NCBI RefSeq assembly: GCF_050947875.1
Contig: NC_134568.1
Coordinates: forward strand, 193,829,353 to 193,893,352
Source of the DNA: Dermacentor variabilis
Taxonomy: Eukaryota; Arthropoda; Arachnida; Ixodida; Ixodidae
Direction of reading: 5' to 3'
DNA length: 64,000 nucleotides
A model generated the notes under the pieces. It saw only the letters and a program-made list of their open reading frames with translations. It was not told where the DNA came from and ran no database searches. Made by a program: the position numbers and the translations under genes. Shown piece after piece: positions 22,112-33,632 of this stretch. Position 1 is the first letter of the stretch. Each line of letters starts with the position of its first letter.

Positions 22112-22846
22112 TTAAGAGGAAGCTTTAGCTCGGGTGCTCCTATCTAAATAAATGTAAAAGCAGAATTCGTTTTTCTCGGCAACCACTGCACCAAATGTGA
22201 CGAGGTTTGTTGCATTTAAAAGAAAAACTTAAAATCTAGTGACTGTTGGTTTCGGAGTTTTTATTTAGGTCGTCAATTTTTAATTAAAGATTGGCAAAAA
22301 TCGAAAATTTTCAAAAAACGAAACTATCAAGTTTACAACTCTGTAACTCAGCAGCAAAAATAAATAATACAATTCCGTGAATTGCATGTGATAGTACATC
22401 TAAAGCGGACAAAATTGATAGGTTACACACGAATGTCAAAAAATCTAGTAAAGTGGAAATATGGGTTTTGCATAACCCTTGTAAACAACGTAAAAATTCA
22501 CGTAAGTTATAAAATGACGTATCGAATTTGTCCGCTTTCAATGATCTGGTGGATCTCGTTTACAGAACCGTGATATCTGCTCTTGATGCAGAGTTATTAA
22601 TTTGTAAACTTCGTGCTTCTATTCTTTTCAAACTTTCGAACTTTTGAAAATCTTTTTAACAAAAGTCAGGACCTAAATAGAAATTCCGCGGCCAACAGTC
22701 AGTCGAATTTCACTTGCCCTCTCAAATGCAACAAATTTCATTAAAATCGGTCCGGGGGTTATCTCAGAAAATTGTTTTTGCGTTTTTACATGTAATTGAA
22801 TAGGCCGCGTCGGAGGAGTTGGGCCCGGGCTAAAGCTTCCTCTTAA
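22112..22846. mobile_element. TTAA-bounded quasi-palindromic MITE
   Basis: A 735-bp element starting TTAAGAGGAAGCTTTAGC and ending in its near-perfect inverted copy. Weaker inverted similarity continues inward for about 150 bp on each side (for example TTTGTTGCATTT near 22207 against AAATGCAACAAA near 22724). TTAA at both ends suggests piggyBac-type target choice; no transposase is encoded. Confidence 0.72.
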
Positions 22847-22965
22847 GGACTTCCGGCACAGAGCAAGTGTCGTCTGCTTGTGTTACAACGTGCGCCGCGT
22901 TGACGAGAGCACCGCGGTTAGTATTGATCTCGATCTTTATTTTCGCAAGCACCACGGTTTACCCT

Positions 22966-23225
22966 TGCCACGTAGTGGGCCGCAAACTTAGTGACTGGCA
23001 ATATGTCAAGCTGCGATATCGCGTCCCTCTGCAATGCAGCAGACAAGCAAGTGGCTACAGCGCATCAGACTGTCGGTATCCGATATGCGCCAGGATTTCC
23101 ACGTTTGCGGCCGTCACTTGACGCCGGAGGATTACTATCACAATAGTGTTTCGCGTGTCCGGTATTCGGGTAAACGCGAGCGCAAGCGGAATGCGCCTGG
23201 CCGTTTCACTCTGCCGTTTTACGTA
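22966..23225 (+). pseudogene. THAP zinc-finger-like remnant in two frames
   Basis: In the first frame CHVVGRKLSDW and KLRYRVP resemble the N-terminal half of a THAP domain (C2CH zinc finger). After a frame change, KWLQRIR, DFHVCGRHL and TPEDYY resemble its second half (Trp, Cys-x2-His and the following PxDY). THAP domains bind DNA and occur in host proteins and in P-element-type transposases. Position within a TIR-bounded element and the frameshift favour a dead transposase fragment. No downstream RNase H-like transposase core is visible. Confidence 0.5.
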
Positions 23226-24109
23226 ATGAGCAGAGGGGCAAAACGTCAATGGTCTGCACGGTGCAGCCACCTCCTGGTAAGAGCTCAACCAAACACAGTA
23301 CCTGTAACGAAGTCTATTCTACTTTGCTGCTGGTGTAAAACTTTCCTCAGGAGCGTAATCGTGAACACATTGTTTTTGTAAATGTTTAAAATCCTTTACA
23401 TTTGGTTAGAGCAATATTAGCTCTTTATTTGGCTGTTTAAGCTCTGCGCCAAAAGGTGGCTGGGCCGCGCATACCGATCTAAGGTCCCTGGACCTTAGAC
23501 CGATCAGGCCGCTCACGTACGTCACGCTAAAGCTCCTTCGTCAGCTTGGGTTTATGTCTCCACCCATCCGTCGAAACACCCATCTCGCCTGTGGTTACGG
23601 GAATACCGGACAAGCTGGGAGCTGTGACAGAATACTCGCAACGCTATGTTGCTCACTGCTTCGATAGCTCTCGCTTGGTGTCGACTGTCAAGCTGTGGCG
23701 GAGAGGTTGGAGATGCTTCGCGCGCTTGCTCCTACACAACCGGAAGTAGACGACACGACGTGTCATCATGACGCAGAGCCAGTGAAGGCGGAGCTTAGCC
23801 CCGTTCACTCGGCGAACGAGTTGAGGGGGAAATGCGTGGCTGTGGATGAGGGTAACCTGTAATCGTCCGTAGGCTCTCACAGAAATTGTGTTGTGAACGG
23901 TTAACTGTAGCTGTACCCTACGCGTCTACAAAATTTGTACGAACTGTTTCAGGGGCCCTTTAATATTCAAACGTGGGGTGTCCACATCATTTGTCTGTCG
24001 ACTGCCACGCCCAGAAACTTCTGACCTAACACACACGGAGAGTGCGCAACCTTTAACGTGACGCACGAGGGATCATGCCTAGTGAAAGCAATGGAGGCAC
24101 ACTTTCCTG

Positions 24110-25160
24110 GTTACATTGTACGAATAAATTTTTTAAAATAGAATTGATACCTTTCTGCAATCTTGCTCGTAGGACACGTCTGTTGCAACCACTGCTCCGT
24201 ATACACTGCATATGAAGAGTTTTCAACCAATGTGGGAATGCACTTCTCCAGTCCAGTAAGAGGTATGTTAAAAAAGATCGAACTTAAAACACCGCCGTGA
24301 GGAACTCTTCGATGCACTGTGTGCGGAGCTGTGTCACCTTCTTTTGTGGCCATGTAGACGGACCTATCAGTGAGGTAATCTGAGATCCAGCGTTACTACG
24401 ACCACCAACTCCAACGGACTTCATAGCGTATAAGATAGCCTCGTAATTCACGTTATCAAACGCTGCCTTCATGTCGAGGAATACGCCGATAGTGATGTTG
24501 CGTGCAGCTTTATTGAGCTTTACGCAGTTGACAAGGCTAATCATGTTGTATATGCTGCTGCGGCCCTTTCTGAACCCTGGAATTTGCGGAGGGTGCCTAT
24601 ATCCCCCGCAAATAGACATGAATGTCTATTTGTCTTCTTGAGCAACCAGTCCATGCGCGTCAATACCATTATCTCCATAAGCTTTCCGAATCAGTTGAAA
24701 AGGGCTATCGGACGATAGGAGTTTATGTCTGTTGGAGATTTGGCAGGCTTGAGGAAAGGGATAGCACGAAGTCGTTTCCGGCAAGGTTAAAGGCCGCCAC
24801 ATTCCCAGCTGGCATTGAATATGGTAGGAAGGCACATCTTTGCCCTCTCGCCCAAATGTGATAACTCGGCGTAGCTGACGTAGTCAGGGCAGGAGATGTT
24901 GTCAAAGTTGTCAGCGCCGCTGTAGGAGTGATCTTAGAGCAGGAAGCCTCCGCCACGTCCAACTCGCTGCTGTTACGTGATAGTGCAACAGAACTAATAG
25001 GATGCAGTTGAGTCGGCGGGGTTTTCAGGCCGCACACAATGCTCCATATTCTTGACAGCGTTTCTCTGGGATCAAGTTGGAACAGAAAGTCCGCCATTGC
25101 CTTGTGCCAAGCTTGTCCACGTGACGTTTGAGATGTCTTTGCTAGCGTTGCGAATGTCAT
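24110..25160 (-). pseudogene. I-clade LINE RT fragment, minus strand
   Basis: Open stretches at 24723-25160 (EN-RT linker, DPRETLSRIWSIVCGLKTPP), 24284-24619 (PGFRKGRSSIYNMISLV and motif A GVFLDMKAAFDNVNY) and 24111-24353 (motif B HGGVLSSIFFN). The motif C position reads YAVYT instead of YxDD. Frame breaks join the pieces, and both ends of the element are missing, with no tail. It lies just upstream of the first Sidestep-like exon. Confidence 0.7.
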
Positions 25161-25571
25161 CTATATAGAAAGTCTTACGAGTGCGTCTCTAAGATCGGTG
25201 GCGCGTTGCCCGGAGTCTCTCCTGGTTAAGCACGCCGCCTTTCGCATCTCAATTCTCTTTATGTGGGCGTGCGGTACAGTACAGGCAGTGGTTGTTTAGC
25301 ACAGGAACAACCGTATTACTCAGCGCTTAATTTTGAACTTAACTTGCCACTACACACACTCGCACTTTTCCTTCATGAAGGATCACATCCGTCATCCTAG
25401 CTTGGTGCACACATAGTTGAACCTAATGCTGAAGTAATATCAGTTCTAGTGGTTGAAAAGTGCACGTATTCTCTGTAACATTACCCTGCTGTACGCCGTG
25501 CTGTGTTTTGTTATTGCTGCAGCTTTAAAAGCGCCCCACGGCTGACGTCTCATGGTGTGTTTCTCGATCAG

Positions 25572-25913
25572 TGAACGTGCTGCTCTCGCCGACTGCGAGT
25601 GCCGAGCTTCCATGCGACCTGGGACCACGGTCGGAGCCCGCAGTGCGCGCCTGGTGGCACCGCGCCAACAGCCCACAAGCGCCGCTGTACACGCTGGACG
25701 CTCTGCCGGGCCACCGCGGCACGGGAGGACTGGTGCAGGCGCGCCACTCGGTCGCTGACTCGCTTCGGGGTCGTGCTCACTTCTCGGCCGTGCGCAGGCC
25801 CGCGCTGCTGTCCATATCCGCGCTGCGCTACGAGGACCACGGCCTCTACGTCTGCAACGTCGAATTCAAGTACGGGGCCCGCAAGAGCTACGAGGTGGAA
25901 CTCGAAATCGTCG
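25572..25913 (+). CDS. Sidestep-family Ig receptor, internal exon A (first Ig domain)
   Basis: Internal exon encoding a complete V-type immunoglobulin domain of a cell-surface adhesion/guidance protein. I see the first cysteine in ELPCDL, the core tryptophan in RAWWHR and the second cysteine in the signature DHGLYVCNVEF, ending ELEIV. The acceptor is CAG before 25572 and the donor GT is at 25914; both junctions are phase 1, and length 342 fits. The last G joins TG of the exon at 33633 to make Val, so ELEIV-V-PPSQP reads through, as in Sidestep proteins. GC-rich codon usage differs from the AT-rich flanks. An upstream exon with the signal peptide must exist; I could not find it in the 25 kb to the left. 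Function (neuronal or cell-surface recognition) is family knowledge. Confidence 0.86.
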
Positions 25914-26647
25914 GTTGGTGTGCCCTTTCCTTCTTTGTCTTATGCTCCGACTGACTGCTTCCGTGCACGGCTCGAAAGGGTGGAACTTGTCTCTGAGCAA
26001 AAGAGCGACGAAATTGCCCCCCAAAATCTCCCTCTCTCTCTGTTTTCCTTCACACATGTGACGCTATGAAACTACAATTCTTATGACAGCCCCTTACGAC
26101 AAAGTGCAGGCTAACCACACATGAATTACAGTAGCGTTCGAGCCGCAGGTGAAGTGTTCGCAGGGCATAAACGATGGCGCTGCAGCAGAATTATTGTAGT
26201 AAACTCTAGCTCCAACGGGCCAGTACATAAGTGCTCTTCTTTCCGCGTTGGGGCGCGCGCACGCTTTTCACGCTCAAGTGGTCGGCGCTCGTTCAGCGCA
26301 GTCTGCAGAGTTGAGGGACTGGATTTACACAAACCACCGTAACACACACAACGAAGCGCAGCTAGTCTTTCGTTGTCCACTTTTAATTGTGTGGAAGTAC
26401 CGCAACTTCATTGAGGCAAAATTCGGTGCTCAGCCCTACGTGCGTCCGCGAGAAAACAGAAACGATGCTCGGAATAACAAGAGGGCGCCTCTCCTGATTT
26501 GTAGCAATGGCGCGGACGTGCGGCATTTTTGTAGTGGGAAGCTTGAAAGGTTACCTAATTTTACCGTGATGCAGGCGGCAGAGAATATTTGAATTCCTCT
26601 GTATGAAAATGTCGTGAGCAATTTGCTTTTAATGCGACAGGTTCAAA

Positions 26648-26728
<81 letters not shown>

Positions 26729-26739
26729 GTCTGTGTCTG

Positions 26740-26774
<35 letters not shown>

Positions 26775-26778
26775 GTAG
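26648..26778. repeat. (CTGT)n microsatellite
   Basis: About 32 tetranucleotide units with a few hexanucleotide interruptions (TGTGTC) near 26727-26742. Intronic. Confidence 0.95.
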
Positions 26779-27329
26779 CTATACTTGTACCTAACGGTTT
26801 TCTCGCCTACCTAAGAGCGGACACTCCCGTAGGCCCATGCGGCCGACTTTGGCTTTCAGCGCTCCTAGCGGAATCGGCGAAACTCACCAGCCCACAACAC
26901 GGCCGACGCACGCCGCCTAATTTTGAAGGCCACAATTTCATTTTCGTTTCTTTTCGTTTTTTGTGCGTGACCAGTGACGTTGCATGCACCGAGTGATTTT
27001 ATGCAAGCGGTTGCACCGCTGTTTGTATGTTGGGACGACGAGTGCCTGAAGCTGTTGTTTCTGATAAGGCCAGTTTTATTTAAATTCATGTTCGTTATGT
27101 TTCAAGCTGTTACTTAGCGCGATAATCATGCCACTTGTTAATGACGAATTACAACTTTGTCGTTTTCGATATTATACTTCTAATAATTCACACCAAAAGG
27201 AGTACCGTAAATAAATGTGTCATGTTCCTTAAATATCAATCAGCTTGCTGGACAGCCAAGAACACGAAATTTGTAGACAAGAATTTATTGCATCAAGATT
27301 GTAAGAAAACTGCGAAATGCAAGTAATAC

Positions 27330-27492
27330 GGGTGTCACACAGCGCACTTTTAATCGCGATGAAGCCCGAGCCGGTCTGAATTTTTCGGTCGTGATTCATT
27401 CCTTTGCGCAAGGTACGCGAGGGAGCCAATCGCCGTCGAGAATTTCGATCCGGATCGGGCTTCATCGCGATCGAAAGTGGTCGTGTGATACT
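27330..27492. mobile_element. 163-bp palindromic MITE
   Basis: Left half GGTGTCACAC...CGCGATGAAGCCCG and right half are inverted copies of each other over about 60 bp per arm, with termini GTGTCACAC and GTATCACAC. It is almost entirely inverted repeat, with a short centre. No coding capacity. Confidence 0.72.
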
Positions 27493-29403
27493 GATATAAT
27501 GGAGAATAATCGAAAATTAATGGCGTGATGGCAACACACTTCATACAAGCATGACAACACACACAAGACGTTTTGTAAGTATCCAGATAATGAAAAAAAA
27601 AACACAGATAAGCCGCCAAATTACTGAAAATGGGATTGCTTTAGAAGGAATAAATATGACGCCTTTTTTTGTACTTCTACGAAGGAGGGTGGTTTAAGGT
27701 AGCAAAATTATGTGAATGGTTGCGTGCCGAAATAAAGTGGCTACATAAACAATTGGGCACACACCAACATCATCACCTTCAATGCGTAATTCACTGAGTC
27801 CCTCAATAAATAGCTGCAAGATACTGTCATTTTAGCCACTTAAGTATTTCGGCGGTGTTGGAATCTTCACCTGCTGTCTTCGAAGCGTTGCAATCGTCTT
27901 CTAGTACTTGGAAATGCGCCCTTGAATATGCATAATGTCCTTAGACTGCAGAGTGTATTTTGAGGAAGGAAAAGTGGAGACTCCTGCAATACGTAGAATG
28001 ACAGGGGCAGAGTGTAAGCCGTACTGGAGCCATCAAAGCTTTTGAATGAAGATGCGACGTTCCTTCGTGTAATGCATATTTTTCCGAGTTAACTAAGCGA
28101 CTGTCTCTGGTATTAATTTTTATCATTAAAAAGAATGGGTGTCAATGAAGCTCTGCAGTAAGTGCTGAGGAACAAGAAACTTTCTACAGTAAGGACTCCA
28201 TACACAACTAAAAGGTGAAAACACGTCTCTTCAGCCCATTGCAAAACCGCTAACAAAGCTCGAGCGCACATAGCCTGGTACAGTGGTTTAGAGAGCGCGT
28301 TATTGCCATGCTGCAAATATTGCACGTGTACGGCTTTAAATATAGCCAAATTTCTTTTGGGAAACTGGGGCACCATGGTTTTTCAGAAGCCGCTGCGCAT
28401 AACCTTCTTGAATTCATCAACACAAAGCCCTCTGCACCGAACGGCATGTGTTCATAGGCCGCATTTCTTAACGAACAATTTTACTTGAAATACCATATGT
28501 TTGGGCATATTATTGTTCCACTTCTGCATCTCGCGCACGACCCAAGTCGGTTTTCACTCTGTCCTTGTCTTGTGTTGTGCGCTAGATGCAAAAATCAACC
28601 ATTTTATTTGATTTTCGAACTTCGTCATTAGAACGTGTCTCGCAGCTTGGACGCTGCCGCGTCGCTGTTATCGCTGGCATCACCACTCATTGCTGCGAAT
28701 GATAAAAAAAAAGAATGCGAAATGAAATTCAACGTTACAAACGTTACGAACAGTTATCAAACACGTCTTTATGTTGCCGTCGCAGGCTCCTAAAGTCATT
28801 CACACGTCTGAAAATTTTGTCAAGTCGATTGTAGTTACGGCACTAAGCTTGAAATATATGCCAAACCTGACTTCTTTTTCTAACCGGCATGTTATGAAAT
28901 ACCGTCAAAATAGTGGAATACTAATCCCATCTTCCCAGCGGCACAAAGATTACGACAAAACACAACAGACGAAAAAAGATATAAATTGATAGAAGTCTCT
29001 TGCAGGAAACTTTAGTGCAGGTCATTCACTCCCTGCGGCCAGATTTCAGTGCCTTTCGTAAAATACTGCAGCTTGGGGTGCGAACATGAAATGTCATTGT
29101 TGAATGAGCGAGAATATGCAAATAGAGACTTCGGTAGTTGTATTACTGCATTTCTTTTGTTTATTTTCCTTTGCATAATTAAGGCTGCATTTAAGTGCTT
29201 TACCGCAACCTTTCATGGCCCTAAGCTCTAGCACTTTCGTGCGATATGTAGATTTATTCGCTTCCGTAGAGCCAAGAGCAATTTTTAATGATGAGGTTCA
29301 AACTTCAATGATGTGTGCACAATGCCTCTTGTAAAAGCATATATTTGTCATTCAATGGTTCCTTCATGACGGATGAGGCTGTGGGGCGTCTCCAGTTATA
29401 CCA

Positions 29404-30366
29404 ATGGCTCAGATCTGCGCAACGGATATTCAATTCGATAACATTTTTCCTAATAATGTAAAATTACTTGCACACCGTATTCTAGACGGTATATTACAAG
29501 ATCATCTGAAAAACCTTCAAACAAACTTTTTAATTGCGACAGATGCTTCACAATGTGAAGAAAAGTCAGGTGTAGGAATATTTTCCCCGATTCTCAATTG
29601 GACATTTTCTCTTCGGCTGCCAGATTTCATACCGATCTTTTTAGCCGAATTCATGGCCGTGGTGCTGGCATTACGCAAATTAGGACCATCAATTACATCA
29701 GCCGTGATAGTCACTGATTCGTTATCATTGTGCTCATCCCTTACTGCTTCTAGTGATTCTCACGTGATGAGGACATTTCATTCATTGGTACCTGGATACT
29801 TGAGAAACGTGCGTTTGATTTGGATGCCTGGCCATAAAGGACTAATCATAAATGAAATTGCTGACTCTCTAGCCAAGGCATCGATAATTGGCCGGATTCA
29901 CCCTTGCTACCCTTTGACTGCTTATGTTACTGCTGCTAGATTTCGCAGGAGTATCATTATACAAGCAGTATCAGGCTCCGCAATTAGCAACTCTGTGGAT
30001 TACGGACATCCCCTACACCCTTGGCACAGAGATTTTTGCCGAACACGGAAAATTGAAGTGTCCATCACGAGGCTGCGCTGCCGTATACCTTCATTGAACT
30101 TCTACCTCCACAGGTCTGGTCTGGTCCCCTCACCATTATGCTCATTCTGTGGCGAAGCGGAGACAATAGACCATTTCTTGTTGTCTTGCAGACGTTTGTC
30201 TATTATAAGAAAACGACTACTCGAAATCCTGCTTCGCTCTATTGGTCTAACTTTATCAGTGCCTGTGATCCTATCGTTTGGCGCCTCCATTATTGGGTTC
30301 AGCCACAGAAATGTTTGCTTGGCAATCCAAGATTACCTCATTGAAACCAATCGATTTCCATGTTAG
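29404..30366 (+). CDS. Retrotransposon RNase H plus Cys-rich C-terminus, open 320 codons
   Basis: C-terminal part of a LINE polyprotein that has stayed open. RNase H residues are all visible: D47 in IATDAS, E82 in LAEFMAV, D105 in VTDSLSL, H144 in WMPGHKG and D154 in NEIADSLAK, the full DEDD set plus the conserved His. Downstream CSFCGEAETIDHFLLSC (C246, C249, H257, C262) is the Cys/His motif that follows RNase H in these elements. The N-terminus begins inside the element, so the first Met is not a natural start and there is no promoter that I can identify. The domain would degrade the RNA strand during retrotransposition. An intact frame with all acidic residues suggests a fairly young copy; I do not think it is a host gene. 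Confidence 0.78.
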   Translation: MAQICATDIQFDNIFPNNVKLLAHRILDGILQDHLKNLQTNFLIATDASQCEEKSGVGIFSPILNWTFSLRLPDFIPIFLAEFMAVVLALRKLGPSITSAVIVTDSLSLCSSLTASSDSHVMRTFHSLVPGYLRNVRLIWMPGHKGLIINEIADSLAKASIIGRIHPCYPLTAYVTAARFRRSIIIQAVSGSAISNSVDYGHPLHPWHRDFCRTRKIEVSITRLRCRIPSLNFYLHRSGLVPSPLCSFCGEAETIDHFLLSCRRLSIIRKRLLEILLRSIGLTLSVPVILSFGASIIGFSHRNVCLAIQDYLIETNRFPC

Positions 30367-30416
30367 ACTGACCATTCTCCCTCCCAACCATAGCTTTCTT
30401 GTATTTCTTATCAATT

Positions 30417-30417
30417 A

Positions 30418-30501
<84 letters not shown>

Positions 30502-30502
30502 T
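30417..30502. repeat. (ATT)n microsatellite
   Basis: About 28 units inside the 3' UTR of the LINE copy. Confidence 0.95.
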
Positions 30503-30963
30503 TATACCAGGTTTTCATCTGATTATTTCCTTTTTTCTCCAAACACAAGCCGTTTACTTTTAAACTGCAACGCTCAAGTTGTTAGCTCCCTTGTTATTAT
30601 TATTACTTATATGCACCTAATTGAACCACCCGATTCTTGGCCAATCCCCCACTGTGGGTATTTGCCACGGCCACGCAGGACAACAACAACAACATCTGCG
30701 CCATCGGCATAGTGCGAAGCGCCCAATGTCTCCGGATTCCTTCCGGGAGCTCCGACTTCTCTTCGACTTCGGCGACAGGACGTAACACAGCTGTTTCTCG
30801 AGGCAGCGCTAATAAAAGGCTTCTTTTTTTCTTTTCTTAACTAGGCCTACATAGCTTTGTCTAGGAGGCCTATACGTCTGAACAGATGCTCGCTCGTTTC
30901 ATGTGCTAATCTTGCTTCAGCGCACTAAGAATGGCCCGCTCTTTTGTTGCCCCGAATAGAGGG

Positions 30964-31600
30964 TGTTTCAGTGTACACTTAAAAAAAAATTAAAAACAAA
31001 TCCGTGTGGTGGATAGCAAAATTCTAGTCCAAGAGCTGGTCTACTCGAAGAGGTGGAGAATACTTGCACAAAAAAATTGAAATGTACGACTAATTACCCA
31101 AATATCACTAATTATGTCTTTAACTATTTACGTTATGGCGCATATTGCAATTTACAAATTCTAGCCGGGGAGTTTGCATGGCCGATTCACTTGGAACTAA
31201 TTCTCGGGATGACACCACTTTCGAGCTGTTGATTCCGGAACTTTGGCGTTCCCGTTACTTTTGTGCTTGAATGTATAAAACGACATTTTACCGAAAACGT
31301 AAGTGGAACGACAGTGCATTTTTACCGCAATTTTTACTGTGCATATCTCGTAAATCGTGTGATCCATGCATTTCTTTTTCAAGTGGATTTGCCTTGCACC
31401 TCACGCGCTAGAATTTGTAAATTGCCATATACGGCATAAGGTAGAAACCTAATTAGTGATTTTTTTAATTAGTCGATTGTGCATTTCAATTTTTTTGCAA
31501 GTATTATCCGCGTCTTGGAGTACACTAGTTCGTGTACTTGAATTGTGATACCTGCCAGAGGGAAGTAAAAAAAAAGAAAAGGAAAATGTTCGCTGAAACA
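30964..31600. mobile_element. Long-TIR MITE, best-preserved copy (B)
   Basis: The ends TGTTTCAGTGTACA and, inverted, TGTTTCAGCGAACA form terminal repeats. A second inverted block of about 95 bp per arm lies inside (31060-31165 against 31405-31500, containing TTGAAATG, ACTAATTA and CAATTTACAAATTCTAG). The centre carries GATGACACCACTTTC and AAAACGTAAG. Related sequences are at 18541-19140, 57880-58135 and the right window edge. Non-coding. Confidence 0.68.
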
Positions 31601-33632
31601 GCTTGTATGGATACTGCCAGCATCGTCTGCGCTGCGCTCACCTTTTCTGCCTTCTTTCAGCTCAATAATCATAATTTGTAACTGTTCAGTGTGAGGACAT
31701 GGATCTTAGTGGCAGAGGACACGATTCTCAGATTATTAACACGAAGGTGAAGGCCAGAAAAATAAAACCTTTACCCCCATGCTGATAAAACATTCTCTTA
31801 GCATAGGCACTGGTGGCGCAGATATACATTTCCAACGATGTTAGTTTATCACAGCGATGCCGTCGCCTCCGAGGAGGTGTCGTTGCCTGGCACAGAACTC
31901 GTAGTCAATGCAGCAATCTGTCGAGAGGCGTGAACAGCCAGCATTTATGAGGCCATGTTGTCCCTTCGCGAGCCAAACATCGCTCTGTCCCGATGTTGAG
32001 CATCCGGGAGGACGTAGGGGTGCGAGACTACAAATTTATCGATCGCGTATGCCATGCTTCCCCACGCTACGCCTATCGTTTTATTGCTGGCCTTGCATCG
32101 GCGATGCTGCCTCGAGGCGCTGGTTCGCGCATGGCGAAAGCGTTGTCGTGACAGAAACGGTTATTAATGGTGTTAGTACCTCTCCCAAAATGGCCGAATG
32201 GCTTTGACTGATAAAAACTGTGTTAAATGGACGCGCAGAGTGATGCCGCTGCTTGGGAGCCTGTGGTCTATGCTATAAAGAGTACCAGGAAATCTGCAAT
32301 GATGGGCAAGTAAAACAGCACATAAAACAACACCCATAGGAAGATTGTTTGGGTGCGGAAAGGAATGGCGAGATTAAACGAGATAAGTGTGCGACAACTA
32401 TAGTGCACAAAGGAAAATGATCATGGCACGCACGCGTCCACTTCCGGCTGATTCGCTTAACACAAAGCAAGGCCTCTGCGGAACAGCTCACATTCTAAGC
32501 ATGAAATGCTTTTAGCTTCCGTTGTCGGCGGCCTTCAAGTGTCCCTGAGCCAAATGACAGAGCCGTTATCCGGGTACTCAAACGAGAAAATCAGGGGCAA
32601 ATACCGAGAACAAAACGAGATCATCATGGTAGCTAGTTAAAACTTAAGAAAATGCCGTCTCTGGCCCCCAACCCTTTGTACAGGAACGGATTACATACGC
32701 TAGTTACTGTCCAAACAAGTTACAAAATAATGCTTCCGAGTTCTTCCTAATGTTTGTTCACAATATCACTCACGCTGTAACTTCTAGTACGCTGAAGTTG
32801 TTGTTTTTTTCTCATTTCCGATAGCGTTGTTCATAAGGCAGATACACGGCAGCATGCATTTCATTGTCATCTTTTCGCACTGAGACAGGATTACCTGTGC
32901 TCTTTTGAACGCCAGCGGTCCCTGTGTTCCGCTGCGCGGGTTTCTGTGTCGCCTCGAGAGATGGCGCCACGCGGCGTGGCGCCTCCTTCAGGCACTTTTC
33001 TAGGCAGTGGGCTCTGTCTCCCTGGCGTCTTTCGCTCATTTTTAGCCGGCTTTCTTTTTCTAGCTGGACAGTTTCCACAAGGACCAGTGCACAGTACAGC
33101 GTGGTGTGGTGTGGTGTGGTTGTGGTGGGATGTGCCGTTGCGAACATGTACTACACCCATTTTAAGAGTGTGGCTAGTATCATCTCCAACCAATCTGCTT
33201 TGCAGGTTGCCTTTTCATGCTTACACCTACTATCGATTATGGGAGAGCCAGCAATTTGTTTTGCTAATTTACGGCGCAGTCGCCGTTGCATATAAGCCTA
33301 TAATATTCACTTACGTAAGTGGTATCGAAGCGGCGCTCAAGTGTTTACTGATCCTCCTAGTCACATTTGGCCGCTTTCTAGGCTCCTTTGTGCCCTAGAG
33401 CTAATGCGCCGAATTACGTTATACATTTACCGTATCAACTATTACCAGCAAAATAGTAGGAGCTGAAGAATTTTGTCATTCTGTCCTGGTGTTTTCGAAG
33501 TCTTCCATGTCTACTTGCCTTCATTAAACTGAGACTCCCGATTTTAGTTATTGCGGCTAGTAGTATGTTGCCTCCGCGTCCTGTTAAGTTTCATTTAATC
33601 GCGTGTCCATTTTTTTTTATTATGCTGTGCAG

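Larger units (their letters stand above)
21571..23960 (+). mobile_element. TIR-bounded DNA transposon with THAP-like remnants
   Basis: The left end AAGGGACCCTGAAACG and the reverse complement of the right end, AAGGGCCCCTGAAACA, match, and similarity extends through a GTACAAA block, giving inverted repeats of about 40 bp. Between them are a THAP-like remnant (22966-23225) and two nested foldback elements (21949-22053 and 22112-22846). Removing those leaves about 1.55 kb, too small for a full transposase, so this is a decayed or internally deleted copy. I could not see a target duplication; the left flank is a T run. Confidence 0.55.
29395..30690 (+). mobile_element. 5'-truncated LINE with RNase H, intronic
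   Basis: Consists of an open RNase H/C-terminal reading frame (29404-30366), a 3' UTR containing an (ATT)n expansion at 30417-30502 and a 3' end with the GATTCTTGGCCAATCCCCCA motif near 30630. The related GATTCGGGGCCTATTCCCCA ends the copy at 49660-49690. RT and endonuclease are missing. Same strand as the host gene. Confidence 0.75.
25914..33632 (+). other. Intron between exons A and B (7.7 kb)
   Basis: Begins GT at 25914 and ends AG at 33632. Holds the (CTGT)n tract, a 163-bp palindromic MITE, a LINE tail with a 320-codon open frame, an (ATT)n tract and a long-TIR MITE, each listed separately. The stretches 25914-26640, 26780-27329, 27493-29390 and 31610-33632 show no further recognisable feature, apart from a perfect 10-bp-arm palindrome GGCGCCACGC/GCGTGGCGCC near 32960. 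Confidence 0.8.

Noticed and set aside
22966..23225. THAP domain as a host gene exon
   Set aside because: It is frameshifted and lies inside TIR-like ends with nested MITEs, so a dead transposon is more likely.
25568..25840. Minus-strand open frames across the Ig exon
   Set aside because: Shadows of GC-rich coding sequence; the + strand has splice sites and family motifs.
26648..26778. CRISPR-like direct repeats
   Set aside because: A plain (CTGT)n microsatellite in a eukaryotic intron; no spacer structure. No CRISPR array exists in the window.
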